DNA of 64,000 nucleotides, taken from NCBI GenBank assembly GCA_902728285.1, contig CACVBU010000865.1, positions 62,001-126,000 on the forward strand, given 5' to 3'. Below, piece by piece: positions 32,799 to 44,165 of this stretch; positions within the stretch are counted from its first letter, which is position 1, and the number at the start of each line of letters is the position of its first letter. The translations under genes and the position numbers were made by a program. The stretch is from Clytia hemisphaerica. Taxonomy: Eukaryota > Cnidaria > Hydrozoa > Leptothecata > Clytiidae. Under the pieces are notes generated by a model, which saw only the letters and a list, made by a program, of their open reading frames with translations, was not told the DNA's origin and did not search any database.

Positions 32799-35469
32799 TA
32801 ATCATTGCTATTATGAGTGACATTTTCTGATAAATATTCTGGCAATCTGAATGGAACTAATAGCAGATCTGTTTAACATGTCTTTACAAGAACATCTAAT
32901 GTTTGCGAACCCTTTTGCTCTTAACTCTTTTGTGAGCTTTAAACCTAAAATTATTCTTAAAATGTTCTTATTTCTTAAGAAATTGGGTGTTTCAGAGTCT
33001 GAAATAACCATTTTAACTTGTTCTTAAGCCATCAAAGCCTTGTTCTTATAAAGTAACCTGTATCGACAGAACAAGTAAAATGATTCTGTTAGTGATCATC
33101 AAATTTGAAAAAAAAACTAAAAAAAACTATTAGACTTAAAGATGTGAAATATTTCTCAAAACGAGTCTTACACTAGGACTAGCCATACCCTAGCCATAAC
33201 AGTTATAGTTTCTAAAGTAAAGCTCCATTTTTTTTTGGCGTTTACTTAGAGTGGTATCCGTGATTTGCCTTATAAACGCTTTTTTTACAAGAACAATTTT
33301 ATAAAAATATAAGGTTGAAATTTGGCTAAAACCTAAGAACAGATTAAGAACAATCTGAGCCTCAGATTTCAGAAATTACTGAGAAGTACAGATTTCCATT
33401 TTAATTAATATGGCAAGAAAATTTAAGTCTGAAAAACTCAAAAAATTCAGAACAGCCCAGCCACGAAGCCTAACTTACTGGTTTTTCTATAAAAAGCTTT
33501 TTTCGCGTTGGTACAATGCAACATGCTCCATCCGACCAACACAAGAAAAAAAGTGCGTATCCCATGGTATCCTTTTTTGTTTCATGGGACAAAAAGTGAG
33601 AGAAATACCCAAAAGACACACTGATTATGTCCCTCTGGGACGAAAGTAAGAGACACACAAATGTTATTAGAAGTGTTGTCGATGTGTTGTGTTCACTTTT
33701 GTAGATACAGCACCTGACCTCGAGAATGTAGGTGAAATTTATGAATCAGACCTGAAAGATGTAGATTTGCATTTTGAAAAACGTTGAATGTTTTCAACGA
33801 AATTTTGAACTCCCAAAATCCTTTCAAAGGGGTTAGTTTCATTAATTTTGATAGGTTTTTGGCCCTTGAAGTTCACTCCTATTTTTGTTATAGCCCCCAG
33901 AATGTAGGGCTTGGTTTTATGGCTTTAAATCTAGTAATAGTAAATTGTTGATATTATTTCAATTGGATTAATTATAACAACAAATCTTAGAACTATTTTG
34001 TGCCAAAACAATATAATAAAGAGCATTTATTCTGCAGTTATTATAGCAGTTATTCCGAAAATTGGATTTTTTTCGCTTTTTAGACCCCAGAATGTAGGTG
34101 AAAAGATTCGGTTGTTGAGAGCGGAATTTCAGAATTCATCGGAAATTATTGTTCTCTAAATGAAATTCATACTTTAGAAAGATACTCTGACAAAACTTAA
34201 ACAATATTAATTTTATATCTTGCTACCATAGTATAAGCCGCGGCTTTCTTATAATATGGTGCTATAAATGAGGAAAGAACGAAAAGAAGAGACAAGAAAA
34301 TTGTTTTTATTTTGTAGGTCGAAAAATTTGTGTTGAAATATGTGAATAATGTAGTAACACCCCTGCCTGATAGCCCCGGTGAAACTTTTTCCCACAGCGG
34401 GGACAAAAATTTCTACTAAAGTCCCAATGGGGATAGAAATTCTATTGTTCCAAACTTAGGCAAATTTTCTGATTGGGCTGGGGTCCCAGCGGGTCTGGAA
34501 CACTTCGCAAAAGCTCAGAATGTCAACATTAATTATCTCTCAGGTAGTACTTTCATGTAATGAAAGTACAAAGCAAGTTTTATATAATTTGACAGACATT
34601 TTTATATTGGGTTATGAAGGACCCCTAATTGTAGGTCAACTAATCCCAAAAGGTAGGTCAAAGTTTTCGTCAAAATATCTAACTTATCAAAAGTTTAGTG
34701 ACATAACTATTCGAAGATTTCATGTTGAGTGATTTTTCAAGCTACGCGGTGCGCTTAATAACTCCTTGTGGTATAAGAAAGGGAATTTCCAAAAAGGGGA
34801 ATTTCCTTATATTCATTAATTTGCTAGGGATAAGAAAAATACAAACTGAGTTTTAAATGGGTAATCAGATCAAAGTAAATAACTCCGGAAAATTCTTTTT
34901 GATGATAATAAAACAATAGAGAGTCAGAGAGACAGTCAAGATAAGAATGCTACCGGGAGACCATTTAAGCGGAACTAAAAAACTGAAAAAACGCGCGTAA
35001 AAATTATGAGAAGTTTGCCCAACTTCCTTATGCGTGAAGCTATGAATGCCATCCTCGGTCGTTTGGGCTCCTTGTGGTGGCAATTACTCAATTTCAGATA
35101 ATAGAAGAGTCAAATAAGTAAAATTTACGTAAAAAATAACTTACTTTTGTCCTATAATGAGAACAGTATTAGAATACCTTGAGGCTCAAAAAGTACAAAA
35201 AATAAGGACAGCTCATTCAGAGCAAAAACTAACTGGTTTCTTATTTCAGTTGGCCTGTACTGTAAATTTTGGGACTGAATTTTCAAACAGGATTCTTTGA
35301 ATAAAAAGAACCTGGCTCTGAGACAATATAACTTTCAATCTTTAGTGGCCTATTCAGCATTTGACTAGTAATGAATGGGATGAGCTGCAGTTTTTATAAG
35401 ATACTTCACAAATTGGTGTTTGAAGTAATAGAGATGACGCGTTCTTTAGAAAAAGTAACAAAATTGTTT
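32799..35469. other. Spacer downstream of sFRP
   Basis: No supported gene. A diverged MITE piece (CAGCGGGTCTGGAA…) lies at 34340-34510 and a palindromic AAGCCGCGGCTT-type phrase at 34235-34252 recurs near 61325. Two GGGAATTTCC sites lie close together at about 34781-34806. Confidence 0.35.
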
Positions 35470-36908
35470 CATCGCGGAGAATGCAGCTTGAATTTCTTGA
35501 CATTTCGAGAAGAAGTCATTGCGATGCTATTTCGCGCGCATTCGAATCTACGCCAATCAAAACGTTCGAATTCTAAAAAGACATTCGAATGTCAAAATGT
35601 GGAAATGTCAACAAAACGTTGCAATCTACATTTGAGTTTTGAAGTTCGAAGAGATCACATCATTCAAAGAAGCCTTTGATTTTATATTTCTCTTAATTTT
35701 ATATTGGAAAATTGAACTAAATTCTGTTTAGAGATTGATTTTATGTGATGTTAGGTGTACATAGAAAAAATGGATATTTTTCTATGGGATGTAACTTCAG
35801 TTTTCACTGCATCTTTTTCGTCCTTCTGAATTTCGATTTTGAAGGAAACTTTTATAACTTTTAACTTTGATCAAAAAAGTGGCAAGACGAAAGATTGGAT
35901 ACCATGGATTTCAAAGGAAAGTGAGTGTTTGTTTGAGAGTTTGAGAAATGCCAGAATTAGTCTAGGTAGGAGGTAAAAAGTTGTTTTTTTGTGCAAGATA
36001 TCATTTAGATTTTCTCCCGATTTTCTGCACTTTTCGGACCTTTCGCACAAGAGTTTTTTTCTTTTTGGTAAATCTCTTTTCCTGCTAATACAAAAACAGC
36101 ATACATGAGTTATTTTTAAAATAAGCCAGTATTATTTTAATTTATTTTCTTTTTATCATTTACTTTTCATTAAAAATGTTCAATTTTTTTCTGCTTATTG
36201 CTAAAGTAATTCCTAATGTGCAATTTCAAACTTGACGTTAATTCTTTAGAATAAGGAGGTACTCAAAACTTCAAGACAAAAAAGCATAGATGAAATGAAT
36301 TACAACCTATAGACATCAATACATAATTTTTTGGCATTTTTCATCCTCTTTGACATGATTTAGTTGTATAATTCATTTCTGGTTCCAGTATTTTTTACTG
36401 GACTTTTCTATTGGCAAGGTCAATTTTTTTGAGCTAAAATCTTTTTTTGTCTTTTCGACAGGAGGAATCTTTGAGCCTAGCTGGCATAGTGAAAATCCTT
36501 TACAACCTATCAATATTTATACATCGTTGGAAAGAGCTAGAACTGATCTTTCTTTCTATATATTTGTATAATTAAAAGGCAGATTTCTCCTACGTCTCTT
36601 TAAACCCTGAAAGTTTGTCAATTTTCGTTAAACATGGGAAAAAACATGTCTTTTTACAGAATACTGAATCTTTTTATCAAGAATCAACTCACAGACAAAT
36701 TTAGTATTACCAGAGAGAAGAAAGATCAGACAGTTCAAATATACAAAATTTAGCATGTAAAACTTTCAAAAATCTCTAAATAATTTGAGCAACATGTGAT
36801 GAAAACAGCTAAAAAATTCAAAATTCTCTTTTATTGACGTCAAAAAAGTGACGTCAAACCCCCGGATTTGATAAACGTCAAAACGTTCGACTTGCATTCT
36901 CCGCGATG
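35470..36908. mobile_element. 1.44-kb element with CATCGCGGAGAATGCA inverted ends
   Basis: The two ends are identical over 16 bp in inverted orientation and are followed inside by related CGTTCGA-containing sequence. TTT flanks both sides. No transposase frame is intact inside. The direct repeat is too short to be decisive. Confidence 0.5.
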
Positions 36909-38593
36909 TTTACTACATGTTAACGACCAACCAAATCAAATAAGAGCATGTAAAAACTCCAGCTTGTCCCTAATGAATTTATAAAAACAAATGCTTTTGA
37001 CAACGGTATCGAAAAAATATTCATTGCATTAGTAACTTCAATTTAATTTCAATGCTAAAAATCGTTGCACTCACGCAAAGACTCAGAAAAGTCGTTCTAA
37101 TGTTTCGACGGGAATTTGCTTGTTTAAAAAAGCCGTGATTCAAGAAAATGTTTTCCTTGTAGATTCATTTCTTAAAAGAAATACTTTCTGGCTTTTTTCA
37201 AAAATAACTTGCGTTTTTATTATTGTATTTAACAAAATGATTCTGTATAATATTACAACCTTTCCTAGAATAAAAACTAAACGTATTGATATCCAAACGA
37301 CTAAGGAACAGTATTAGAAAATGTTTGGACATTGAATACTATCGGGACGTGTGTTTCTCTCGTGCCTAACATAGTTATCGCCTTCATCTATCTTTATCTA
37401 CCTCAAATGATGGAGTCTGTTAGATTGCGCGCGCTGCGCGCCTTAATCTTTTTTGCGCGTTTCTGATTTAATAAGTGTCTTGAAAAGTTTCTAAATGCTT
37501 GTATAATTTGTTGCAAACCCGTTGCAAATGCATAGAACCAGACACAATGCTTTTTCTTGGTTATTTGAATGGAACAAAATTCGACATATTTTTTGGGATA
37601 AATTTTAGACTTTTCTCCAAATTATTGGAAATAATGTGCTAAATTTTCATTTAAAAAATTTAAACGAAATTACAATGATAGTTGGGTATGCAAGAGCAGG
37701 AGGGCGAAGCCTTCCTGCCAGCCCCATTTTCGATTTGAAATCTTCATTTTTAGCCTAAAGTTGATGGAAATGAAATGCACTTTCAAAATCAACACAAAAA
37801 AGTTGCAAATGTGGTCTTTTTGGAGAGATTTTGGCCATTGAAGTAAAAAAAATGCCAAAGTTTTCCAGAAACTCAGATTTTTGAGATTCGACCGTTTTTT
37901 AGCCATATTTGGTCAATGAGTGAACGAAAATCCAAAGAATTTGCCTCAGGTATACTAGATTCTGTCCTCTAGCAAATAGAATTGAAAAAGAAGTGATTTG
38001 AAGCCACACCACTGGGAAAATTGCCGTCAGGTCTCAAAAAAAAAGAAGACTCTCAGCTATCCAACGAGCTATAAACCAACCTCTGATTCCATCTGGTTCA
38101 GGAAATAATGACGTTTAAAGTTTGACCTTGCTCATTTTACCCAAAAAAAAAACAAAAAAGGGCCCTGGCGCACAAAGGGTTAAATGTTTTCAATTATTTA
38201 ACTTCTGGCGTGTTTATAGATAATGCAGTGCCGTAGCAACAACTGGGGGGGGGGGCAAGGGGGGCTATGCCCCCCAATAATTTTGGTTATTTTGCAAAAT
38301 GCAAAGTTTTTCTTGTTTTTTCTTGAAAGCATTTTGTTTTAAGTGCGTTTTCAAGCAATCTATTATTATTATACAGAATGCAGTTTCAGGCCCGTTCAGG
38401 TCCTCTCTAAACCGATTTTGTTTTACAAAATATCTTTTTTAAATATAGTCCTCCTTGAGGACTTCCTCGCACTCTCCATTTGTAATCGCTCTGCGGCATT
38501 GCTCGATTTCTCTCGTTTGCTTTACTTCTCCATTCTTTTACTTGGTCTCTTTCCATTATTGTTAAATCGTCTGTGATGCTCATACTGGCGTAC

Positions 38594-38965
38594 TTATCGT
38601 ACTTCTCTTAAGTTTCTGATAAATTTGTATTTTACATGCCCGTCATTAAATACAACTTTGATTGGTCGTGTACGATTTGATTCTTCACCAATACGGGAGA
38701 CGTAAGTTGGCTCTGTGTTTATTTTAACGTCGTTTAGGAGTTCGTTTACGAAATCATTGTCATCTCTATTACCATTCTCTTCCACTCCATGGATGATTAT
38801 GTTAGCTTCCCTTGATTGCTTTCTCTGTTCTTCCATTTGTTCTTCAACTTTTTCGCTGCGAAGTATTTGTTTCATGCTGGATATATTTAACTCGTCGCCG
38901 GTTTTCGTGATTTCGGCAAAACTTTCCTTTGAATGTGTTTTCGTTTTGTTATCTATAGCATTCAT
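38594..38965 (-). pseudogene. LINE ORF1-like protein fragment
   Basis: It reads an acidic coiled region (EKVEEQMEEQRKQSREAN), then IIIHGVEENGNRDD, VNELLND, YVSRIGEESNRTRPIKVVF and YKFIRNLREVR. The NIIIHGVEE-xxxxD-x-R(I/L)G-xxxx-RPIKV order is typical of nucleic-acid-binding ORF1 or esterase-less gag proteins of non-LTR elements. It continues upstream of the first Met and is truncated at the 3' side. It lies inside the nested element, so it was captured or inserted there. Confidence 0.6.
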
Positions 38966-39131
38966 TTCCTCTTCGATTTTAGTTGTCAGTTTAGTTTCCA
39001 GCGCTCTAATCTAGAGCTTAAATTTTCAAAATTCCCCCCCTCGGGCCATTTTGTCACGAAACTTTAGCCCCCCCCTCAATAAGAAAATACTTCCTACGGT
39101 ACTGAAAGTTATTATATATGAATCTTAAATG

Positions 39132-39600
39132 AACAATATTGCATAAGTACGGTCATTCTTTTCACTTCCTAAATTACGACTTCAGCATGGAGTCGATCGA
39201 TGCTCTATGGTATGCCAAGTTCAACCTTAATTGTCAACATCATAATTAGGTTCAGTTTAGGACGGCAGTTATTTGTTCTCATTAAAAAACAATATTGCAT
39301 AAGTACGGTCATTCTTTTCACTTCCTAAATTACGACTTCAGCATGGAGTCTTTAAGAGCAATCCTCTTAAAAATAATAAAAGCTGATCGATGCTCTATGC
39401 CAAGTTCAACCTTAATTGTCAACATCTCATTAAAACACAATATTGCATAAGTACGGTCATTCTTTTCACTTCCTAAATTACGACTTCAGCATGGAGTCTT
39501 TAAGAATAATCATCTTAAAAATAATAAAACCTGATCGATGCTCTATGCTAAGTTCAACCTTAATTGTCAACATTCAAATTAGGTTCAGTTTAGAACGAAA
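39132..39600 (+). repeat. Three tandem copies of a roughly 150-bp unit
   Basis: CAATATTGCATAAGTACGGT… GACTTCAGCATGGAGTC … CAAGTTCAACCTTAATTGTC recurs from about 39134, 39289 and 39440. Units 2 and 3 carry an extra TTTAAGA(G/A)CAATC insert that unit 1 lacks. Confidence 0.8.
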
Positions 39601-40275
39601 TTAAGACTAATCTAAATACATAGGCAAGACATTTCATTCTGTGAAGGTATTTAATGTAACTGCACACAAATGGCATGGTTGTTCCTCGTGGTGTCACTAA
39701 ACTTCAGCCCCCCCCCCCAATAAGAAAATGCTTCCTACGGCACTGTAATGGTGCATGTAGTTTTGCATATCAAAATAGTAAATCAAAGAATAGAATTGAA
39801 TTTGAAACTTAAGTTAAAGGAAATTATTTCAGGGGGTCCTGAATTCGTTTATCTGAGAAATTGTGTTATTTTGCACCTTTACGTAATTAAACTTTTCTCA
39901 AATTATGAAAAATTGCCGACAAATTATTTTTGTCAACAAACGAATATCTCTCTAAAATATTAAAACGTTTCTAGCTCAAAACTAGAAATTTAGTCACCAT
40001 ACACACTTAACTAGTTTTAACGAAGTTAAAGTCATCCAATTTCATGTCGTGGATTGCTTCAAAGTATAGCTTTAAGGAGTGCATACTTCTTTTAAACTCG
40101 CTCCAATTCCTTTTTGACACAAACAGAAAATCAAAAATATTTTTTGTAGCATTTGTATACAGCGTTTAAAAGCTCTGTCTAGAAGCTTTTCAGGACACAC
40201 AGAAAATCGAATGCACGCCACTTTTTAGAATGCGCGGGCGCGCAGGGCCTGCAATTTAACAGACTCCAAATGATG

Positions 40276-41489
40276 AACTATTTTTGAAATTTATTCGCTG
40301 TGATTAACAAAAAAACGGTTTTCAAGTGAGGACTATCTATAATGGTCTCGTCAAAACAAATGCAAACAAAACGTTTAGTCACTTAGCTTTCAACACTTTC
40401 ATTAAGCCTGAGCGAAGAGATTAACTTTAAGAGAAGTTTTTAAGAGATTAAAAATTCAGCTTTTTGAGTGCCTGATTAGGGGTATAATCAAATGTAAAGT
40501 TTTCAAATCACAAAGCTAGAAGATAATAAGAACTTCTATAGAGTTTTCTTTTTTCAGCTAAATTTTCAACTTTCTTTTTTCAAAGCTTGCAGAGAAATTA
40601 TCACAATCTTTGATGTTCCGAAAAAGAACATAGACCAAAGAACGCATGAAAAAGTTTGATTGAAAATGAGCATATAAAATATCAATGTAATTAAACAAAA
40701 CCAATTTTAGGGTAGCCTAGCAAGTGTCTGCCTTTCCTTAGACAGAGAAACGCGGGAATAGAGCTTATAAAAAGATAAACTTTGATGGGAGAATGGTTTG
40801 CATTCAGGTAACGCATTGAACTCATTGCAAACAGCAAAATACACCGACGTGGTCTACTAGTCTAATTTTAGAAAAGGGCTCAGCCAAGATTTCAGACGCA
40901 TTCATTTTGAGCGGGTGGGTGAAACAATATTAAACCTTTATTTAACCCCAATAACTCCAAGCTTTGTCGAGTTTTGTGGCCTAGAGTGAGTAATCTACAT
41001 TTTAGAATTTCGAGATTTACTTTGACAGCGGTTTTAGCTCGGATTTACGTCATGTTTCACAATAAAACTCATAAAAGCTGATCTAGACAACAACAGGTGA
41101 ACCTAAAAATAAGATTTCATTAAAAGTCAAAAGTTTCAAATCGTTTTAAAATTTTTCTATGAGATATACACTATAGAATAGCACCATAGATTTCAACCCC
41201 CCCCCTGGGCTAAAAAAGGTTAAAAGTAATTAAGAATACGACAGTTATAATATTTGTGTACAGAGTGTAATATATAGACATAATTTCGAAAAATTAGAAT
41301 GTGCAGAAGCAACAACATTCAGCATACAAATGATGATGTGAAATATTCGTCATCGTGGTATAGGCTATAGATATCCCTGATGAATAGTTAAATTAAGTGT
41401 GTATTAGTCGTCTTAACGATCAAAATTGTTATCAATTTATTAAGTATTACAAGAACTGTTTAAAAGATTCTCCACAAATTTAGTTTTTT
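40276..41489. other. Spacer before the 41.5-kb gene
   Basis: No gene supported. A CCCCCCCTGGGCTAAAAAAGGTTAA phrase, given here as two parts (C-run near 41196, GGTTAA at 41218), resembles a TTAA-family end. A stretch near 40480-40580 resembles the 60.2-kb tandem unit (ATGTAAAGTTTTCAAATCAC). Confidence 0.35.
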
Positions 41490-42515
41490 TTATGTCCTAA
41501 AGTATAGACCTAGAGCAAGCGCATAACACCGCTTTCTAGGCCAATTCTCTCTTCCTTTTCTAAACCCTCTACCTAGACCAATCAAAACCAACACTTCAAT
41601 TTCATGATTACGAGTAAGTACTTCGTCTTCAATATAGTCGGAAGAGGTCCATGACAATATGAAATCTTGGACATCAGTTTGAATTCTTAGCTTTGTATCC
41701 GAGGAAATGAATTGCAAATCACGACCATAACACTTAAATACTTCGAAGGACGGGCATACAGTACCTTCTTCGACCCAAACTTTTCTTGTCGATTGTGTGA
41801 CTTCTGCTAGTCCTCCGAATAACAATTGAAGATCGTTTTTCGAATACGGTTCCAATGTCCCAAACAAATTTATATTAGCACGGCTGTAATCTTCTTCTGG
41901 ACTGTTTTTGACAGTTAAATCTTCGTTTTGATGGGGGAACTTTGTAATACGTTCCACATCAACATTTAAGGTAAAATCATAATACTGTCCAATCACAAAT
42001 TCATCTTCCCAACAGCATTTCTTTGGGCTTTGTCGATAGATAGGTCTGAAAAACTCTCCGTTTTCGTTATCGAGTCCTATGTAACAGAACCCTTTATTCA
42101 TACGAGTTTTAGCAATAATTAACAAATTGATATTGTCATCGTTTGAATTTCTTTCTTGACTTATTCCTTTACTTGTAATTATTTTAAAGTCGCTGAATCC
42201 ATCAAACCTTTTGCTTTGGCTATGATTCTCTTCGTCTAGACTACACAGATTAACTGGACGAATCCAATCATCGACACCTGTACCTTCGACTTGAAAGTGT
42301 AATTGTAACATTTCTTCATCACAGTTCTCACAAGATCCTGGATAATCCTCGTCTGTTAGAGAATGGACTCCTTCCCAATAAAATCCTTTAATATTCGTAT
42401 TTAACTGTTCCAACATTATGCTATTAGTATCATCACCCTCATCTAGGTGGTTTTGTAAGTCTGATAGTGATAAGAAACTTGTCGAATCACAATTGGTACA
42501 TTTGATTAATGCCAT
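41490..42515 (-). CDS. 341-residue protein with an OB-fold-like region, single coding exon
   Basis: Start chosen at ATG 42515 (MALIKCTNCDSTSF) because a splice acceptor-like ATTCATTCTAG lies just upstream, giving a 5' UTR intron. An in-frame ATG at 42545 lies before that acceptor. The N-terminus holds two Cys pairs (CTNC, CENC), possibly a zinc site. The middle reads LLIIAKTRMNKGFCYIGLD, RPIYRQSPKKCCW, FVIGQYYDF and ITKFPHQNEDLTV. The end has LVLIGLGRGF and CYALALGLYF. The IIAKTRxxxGFCxxGLD…PHxNED pattern is one I associate with a dual-OB domain of poorly known proteins, many of them bacterial. The frame is intact. Function unknown. I do not see transposon motifs. Confidence 0.65.
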   Translation of the reverse strand: MALIKCTNCDSTSFLSLSDLQNHLDEGDDTNSIMLEQLNTNIKGFYWEGVHSLTDEDYPGSCENCDEEMLQLHFQVEGTGVDDWIRPVNLCSLDEENHSQSKRFDGFSDFKIITSKGISQERNSNDDNINLLIIAKTRMNKGFCYIGLDNENGEFFRPIYRQSPKKCCWEDEFVIGQYYDFTLNVDVERITKFPHQNEDLTVKNSPEEDYSRANINLFGTLEPYSKNDLQLLFGGLAEVTQSTRKVWVEEGTVCPSFEVFKCYGRDLQFISSDTKLRIQTDVQDFILSWTSSDYIEDEVLTRNHEIEVLVLIGLGRGFRKGRENWPRKRCYALALGLYFRT

Positions 42516-43260
42516 ATTGCTTTTGTAGAATCTAGAATGAATCAAAATTATTCAATTAAAATTAATAATATTGAAAAAAATTTAAAAAATCTCAAGAAAT
42601 GAACAACTTATTCGATAAAATACAAAGCTAAAAGCACTTGTATATGATTAAGTTAAAACCTAAAAGACCGAGTTTCTGGTCCTTTCAAAGTTTGTCCTGA
42701 AACGTTTAAAAATCTCCTAAAAGAGACCTTATTCCTGTTGCTCTCTTAAGCCAAATGATTTTTCATTCATAAGCTTATTTGCTTATCATTTTAGTCAGAG
42801 AAGATTTATTTCGATTCTTTACCTCAGAATTGAGATCTTGAAATAAAGATTCTCTCTAATCCATCCTCATATAAACGGCATCTTTCAACAATGCAACAAT
42901 TGTCGTTAAGCGTATCTAACGTAAAGGATAATTGCTATATCCGATTTATTCGATGAAAAAAATTCTCTGTAGAACTTTCAAAGTCTTAAGAAAGAACAAA
43001 ACCAATCCAATATTATATATTAATAAAGTAGGATTATATATAAAGCACGTACTCAGTGCTATAATAATAAGTTAGGGTTTAAGGGTAGTTGTTTTTTTTC
43101 ATAAACACGCGTTCAAGCAAAACTAAATATCATTTTTTCAATTGCAAAACTGAGCTTGATGCCTATAAGCGATGCTTAAAAAGGATTCCCTACACCATAA
43201 ATACTTGTTAATAAAGACCAATGCATCACACATTCTTAACGAGTTTTGATTAAATAAGTT
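42516..43260. other. Upstream region of the 41.5-kb gene
   Basis: AT-rich, no coding content supported. A promoter and UTR exon of the minus-strand gene would be expected here but cannot be placed. Confidence 0.3.
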
Positions 43261-43269
43261 TAATTGAAT

Positions 43270-43420
43270 AAGTAAATGTTTAAATCATCAACATATCAAC
43301 GACTGGACGTCTATCTTCGATTGTCTCTTTGAAGCGAGCTTTGTTGCCGTCTAATGAATTTCAAATTTGGTTTAAAAACCCGACACTATTCCGTCACAAA
43401 ATTATTTTTTTGAATATTAC
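43270..43420 (-). repeat. Second copy of the 19.4-kb transposon remnant
   Basis: The plus strand 'cgactgga…tcttcgattgtctctttgaagcgagct' matches about 19415-19475 and, on the minus strand, reads GNKARFKETIEDRRPVV. The flank 'ccgaca(a/c)(t)attccgtca' is shared too. Confidence 0.55.
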
Positions 43421-43575
43421 TCGTAACGTAATTCACAAATGAGTTCCTGATATCGACGATGTAAATTAGCATAAATTAGATTAAACTTTTTTACTCCTGT
43501 TAATTACAAGTCAACTTTTTCCGCATTCTCAGGATCCCGGGGAACTATTTCGGTATCGGGTTTTTAGCTATATAC

Positions 43576-43800
43576 TCAAACCACCGCAGAGAGATCCCCG
43601 TCATAGATAAATTTACTTCGGCCTTTGATTTTGCCTTTCAACACATGAACATCTCGACTTTGAAAACCAACAGGCTCACAAGCAGTTTCGACAACAATAT
43701 CATCGTAAATTTCAAGCGTTTCACCACGGGTCGTTCCAAGAACAGCGTCAACTTCCTTACAAATCTCATACATAATATTGTAGATCGCAGGATCAATCTG
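43576..43800 (-). pseudogene. Unrecognised coding-like block, probably transposon-derived
   Basis: The minus strand is open from about 43800: AEQIDPAIYNIMYEICKEV, then VLGTTRGETLEIYDDIVV and GRSKFIYDGDLSAVV, ending at a stop. Codon-like composition and acidic content suggest real coding origin. Family not recognised. Confidence 0.3.
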
Positions 43801-43919
43801 CTCGGCAATGACAGAGGAATACTACAACCACGACAAGTTAAGGAAGAAAGGAAGAAATTTTTGGCGGAAAGAAAATTACTCAGCCCCTACCATGGGCGAC
43901 GTCGTCACCACAGCAACTT

Positions 43920-44165
43920 CACCAACTGTCGTATTCCCTAACGGATTCCAAAATTTCAAAATGGTACGCCTCAAATTGGTAGTCCTTTTTTACAACCGAG
44001 TACAAGCAACAATCAAGCAAACGTTCTTCCACCAGTCCCAGCCAGGATTATCACACAGATCTGCAATGGCGAGTTTTTGAATTTTGAAAATTTGCTCCCT
44101 TCTAACCTTGGCAGGCCTGCAGCCTCAACAGTTTCCTCACCAACAGTAATGACGTCATCATTTTT
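43920..44165 (+). pseudogene. Gag-like fragment of a retroelement
   Basis: In the frame starting near 43940 the plus strand reads RIPKFQNGTPQIGSPFLQPS, SNNQANVLPPVPARIITQI and CNGEFLNFENLLPSNLGRP. The Pro/Asn-rich stretch followed by I(I)xxI-xxGEFxxFxxLLP is familiar from ORF1/gag of DIRS-like elements. It has no start and decays after 44165. Confidence 0.4.

Larger units (their letters stand above)
38226..39745. mobile_element. 1.52-kb element nested in the MULE-like element
   Basis: TAATG flanks both ends (38221-38225, 39746-39750). The ends CAGTGCCGTAG and CTACGGCACTG are perfect inverted repeats over 11 bp, each next to a G- or C-homopolymer block. A second, near-identical right end (CTACGGTACTG) occurs inside at about 39094-39104, so the right part is duplicated. 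The superfamily is unclear. Confidence 0.6.
37413..40266. mobile_element. 2.85-kb MULE-like element with 9-bp target duplication
   Basis: CAAATGATG flanks both ends exactly (37404-37412, 40267-40275). The termini GAGTCTGTTAGATTGC and its counterpart GAGTCTGTTAAATTGC are inverted, followed by GC-rich TGCGCGCC on both sides. A 9-bp duplication is the mark of Mutator-like elements. No transposase is visible. The interior is swollen by the nested element at 38226-39745. Confidence 0.7.

Noticed and set aside
33410..33649. 79-residue Lys-rich frame
   Set aside because: Low complexity, no motif, no splice context.
35371..35679. 102-residue plus-strand frame
   Set aside because: It spans the left end of the 1.44-kb inverted-repeat element, so it cannot be a native gene.
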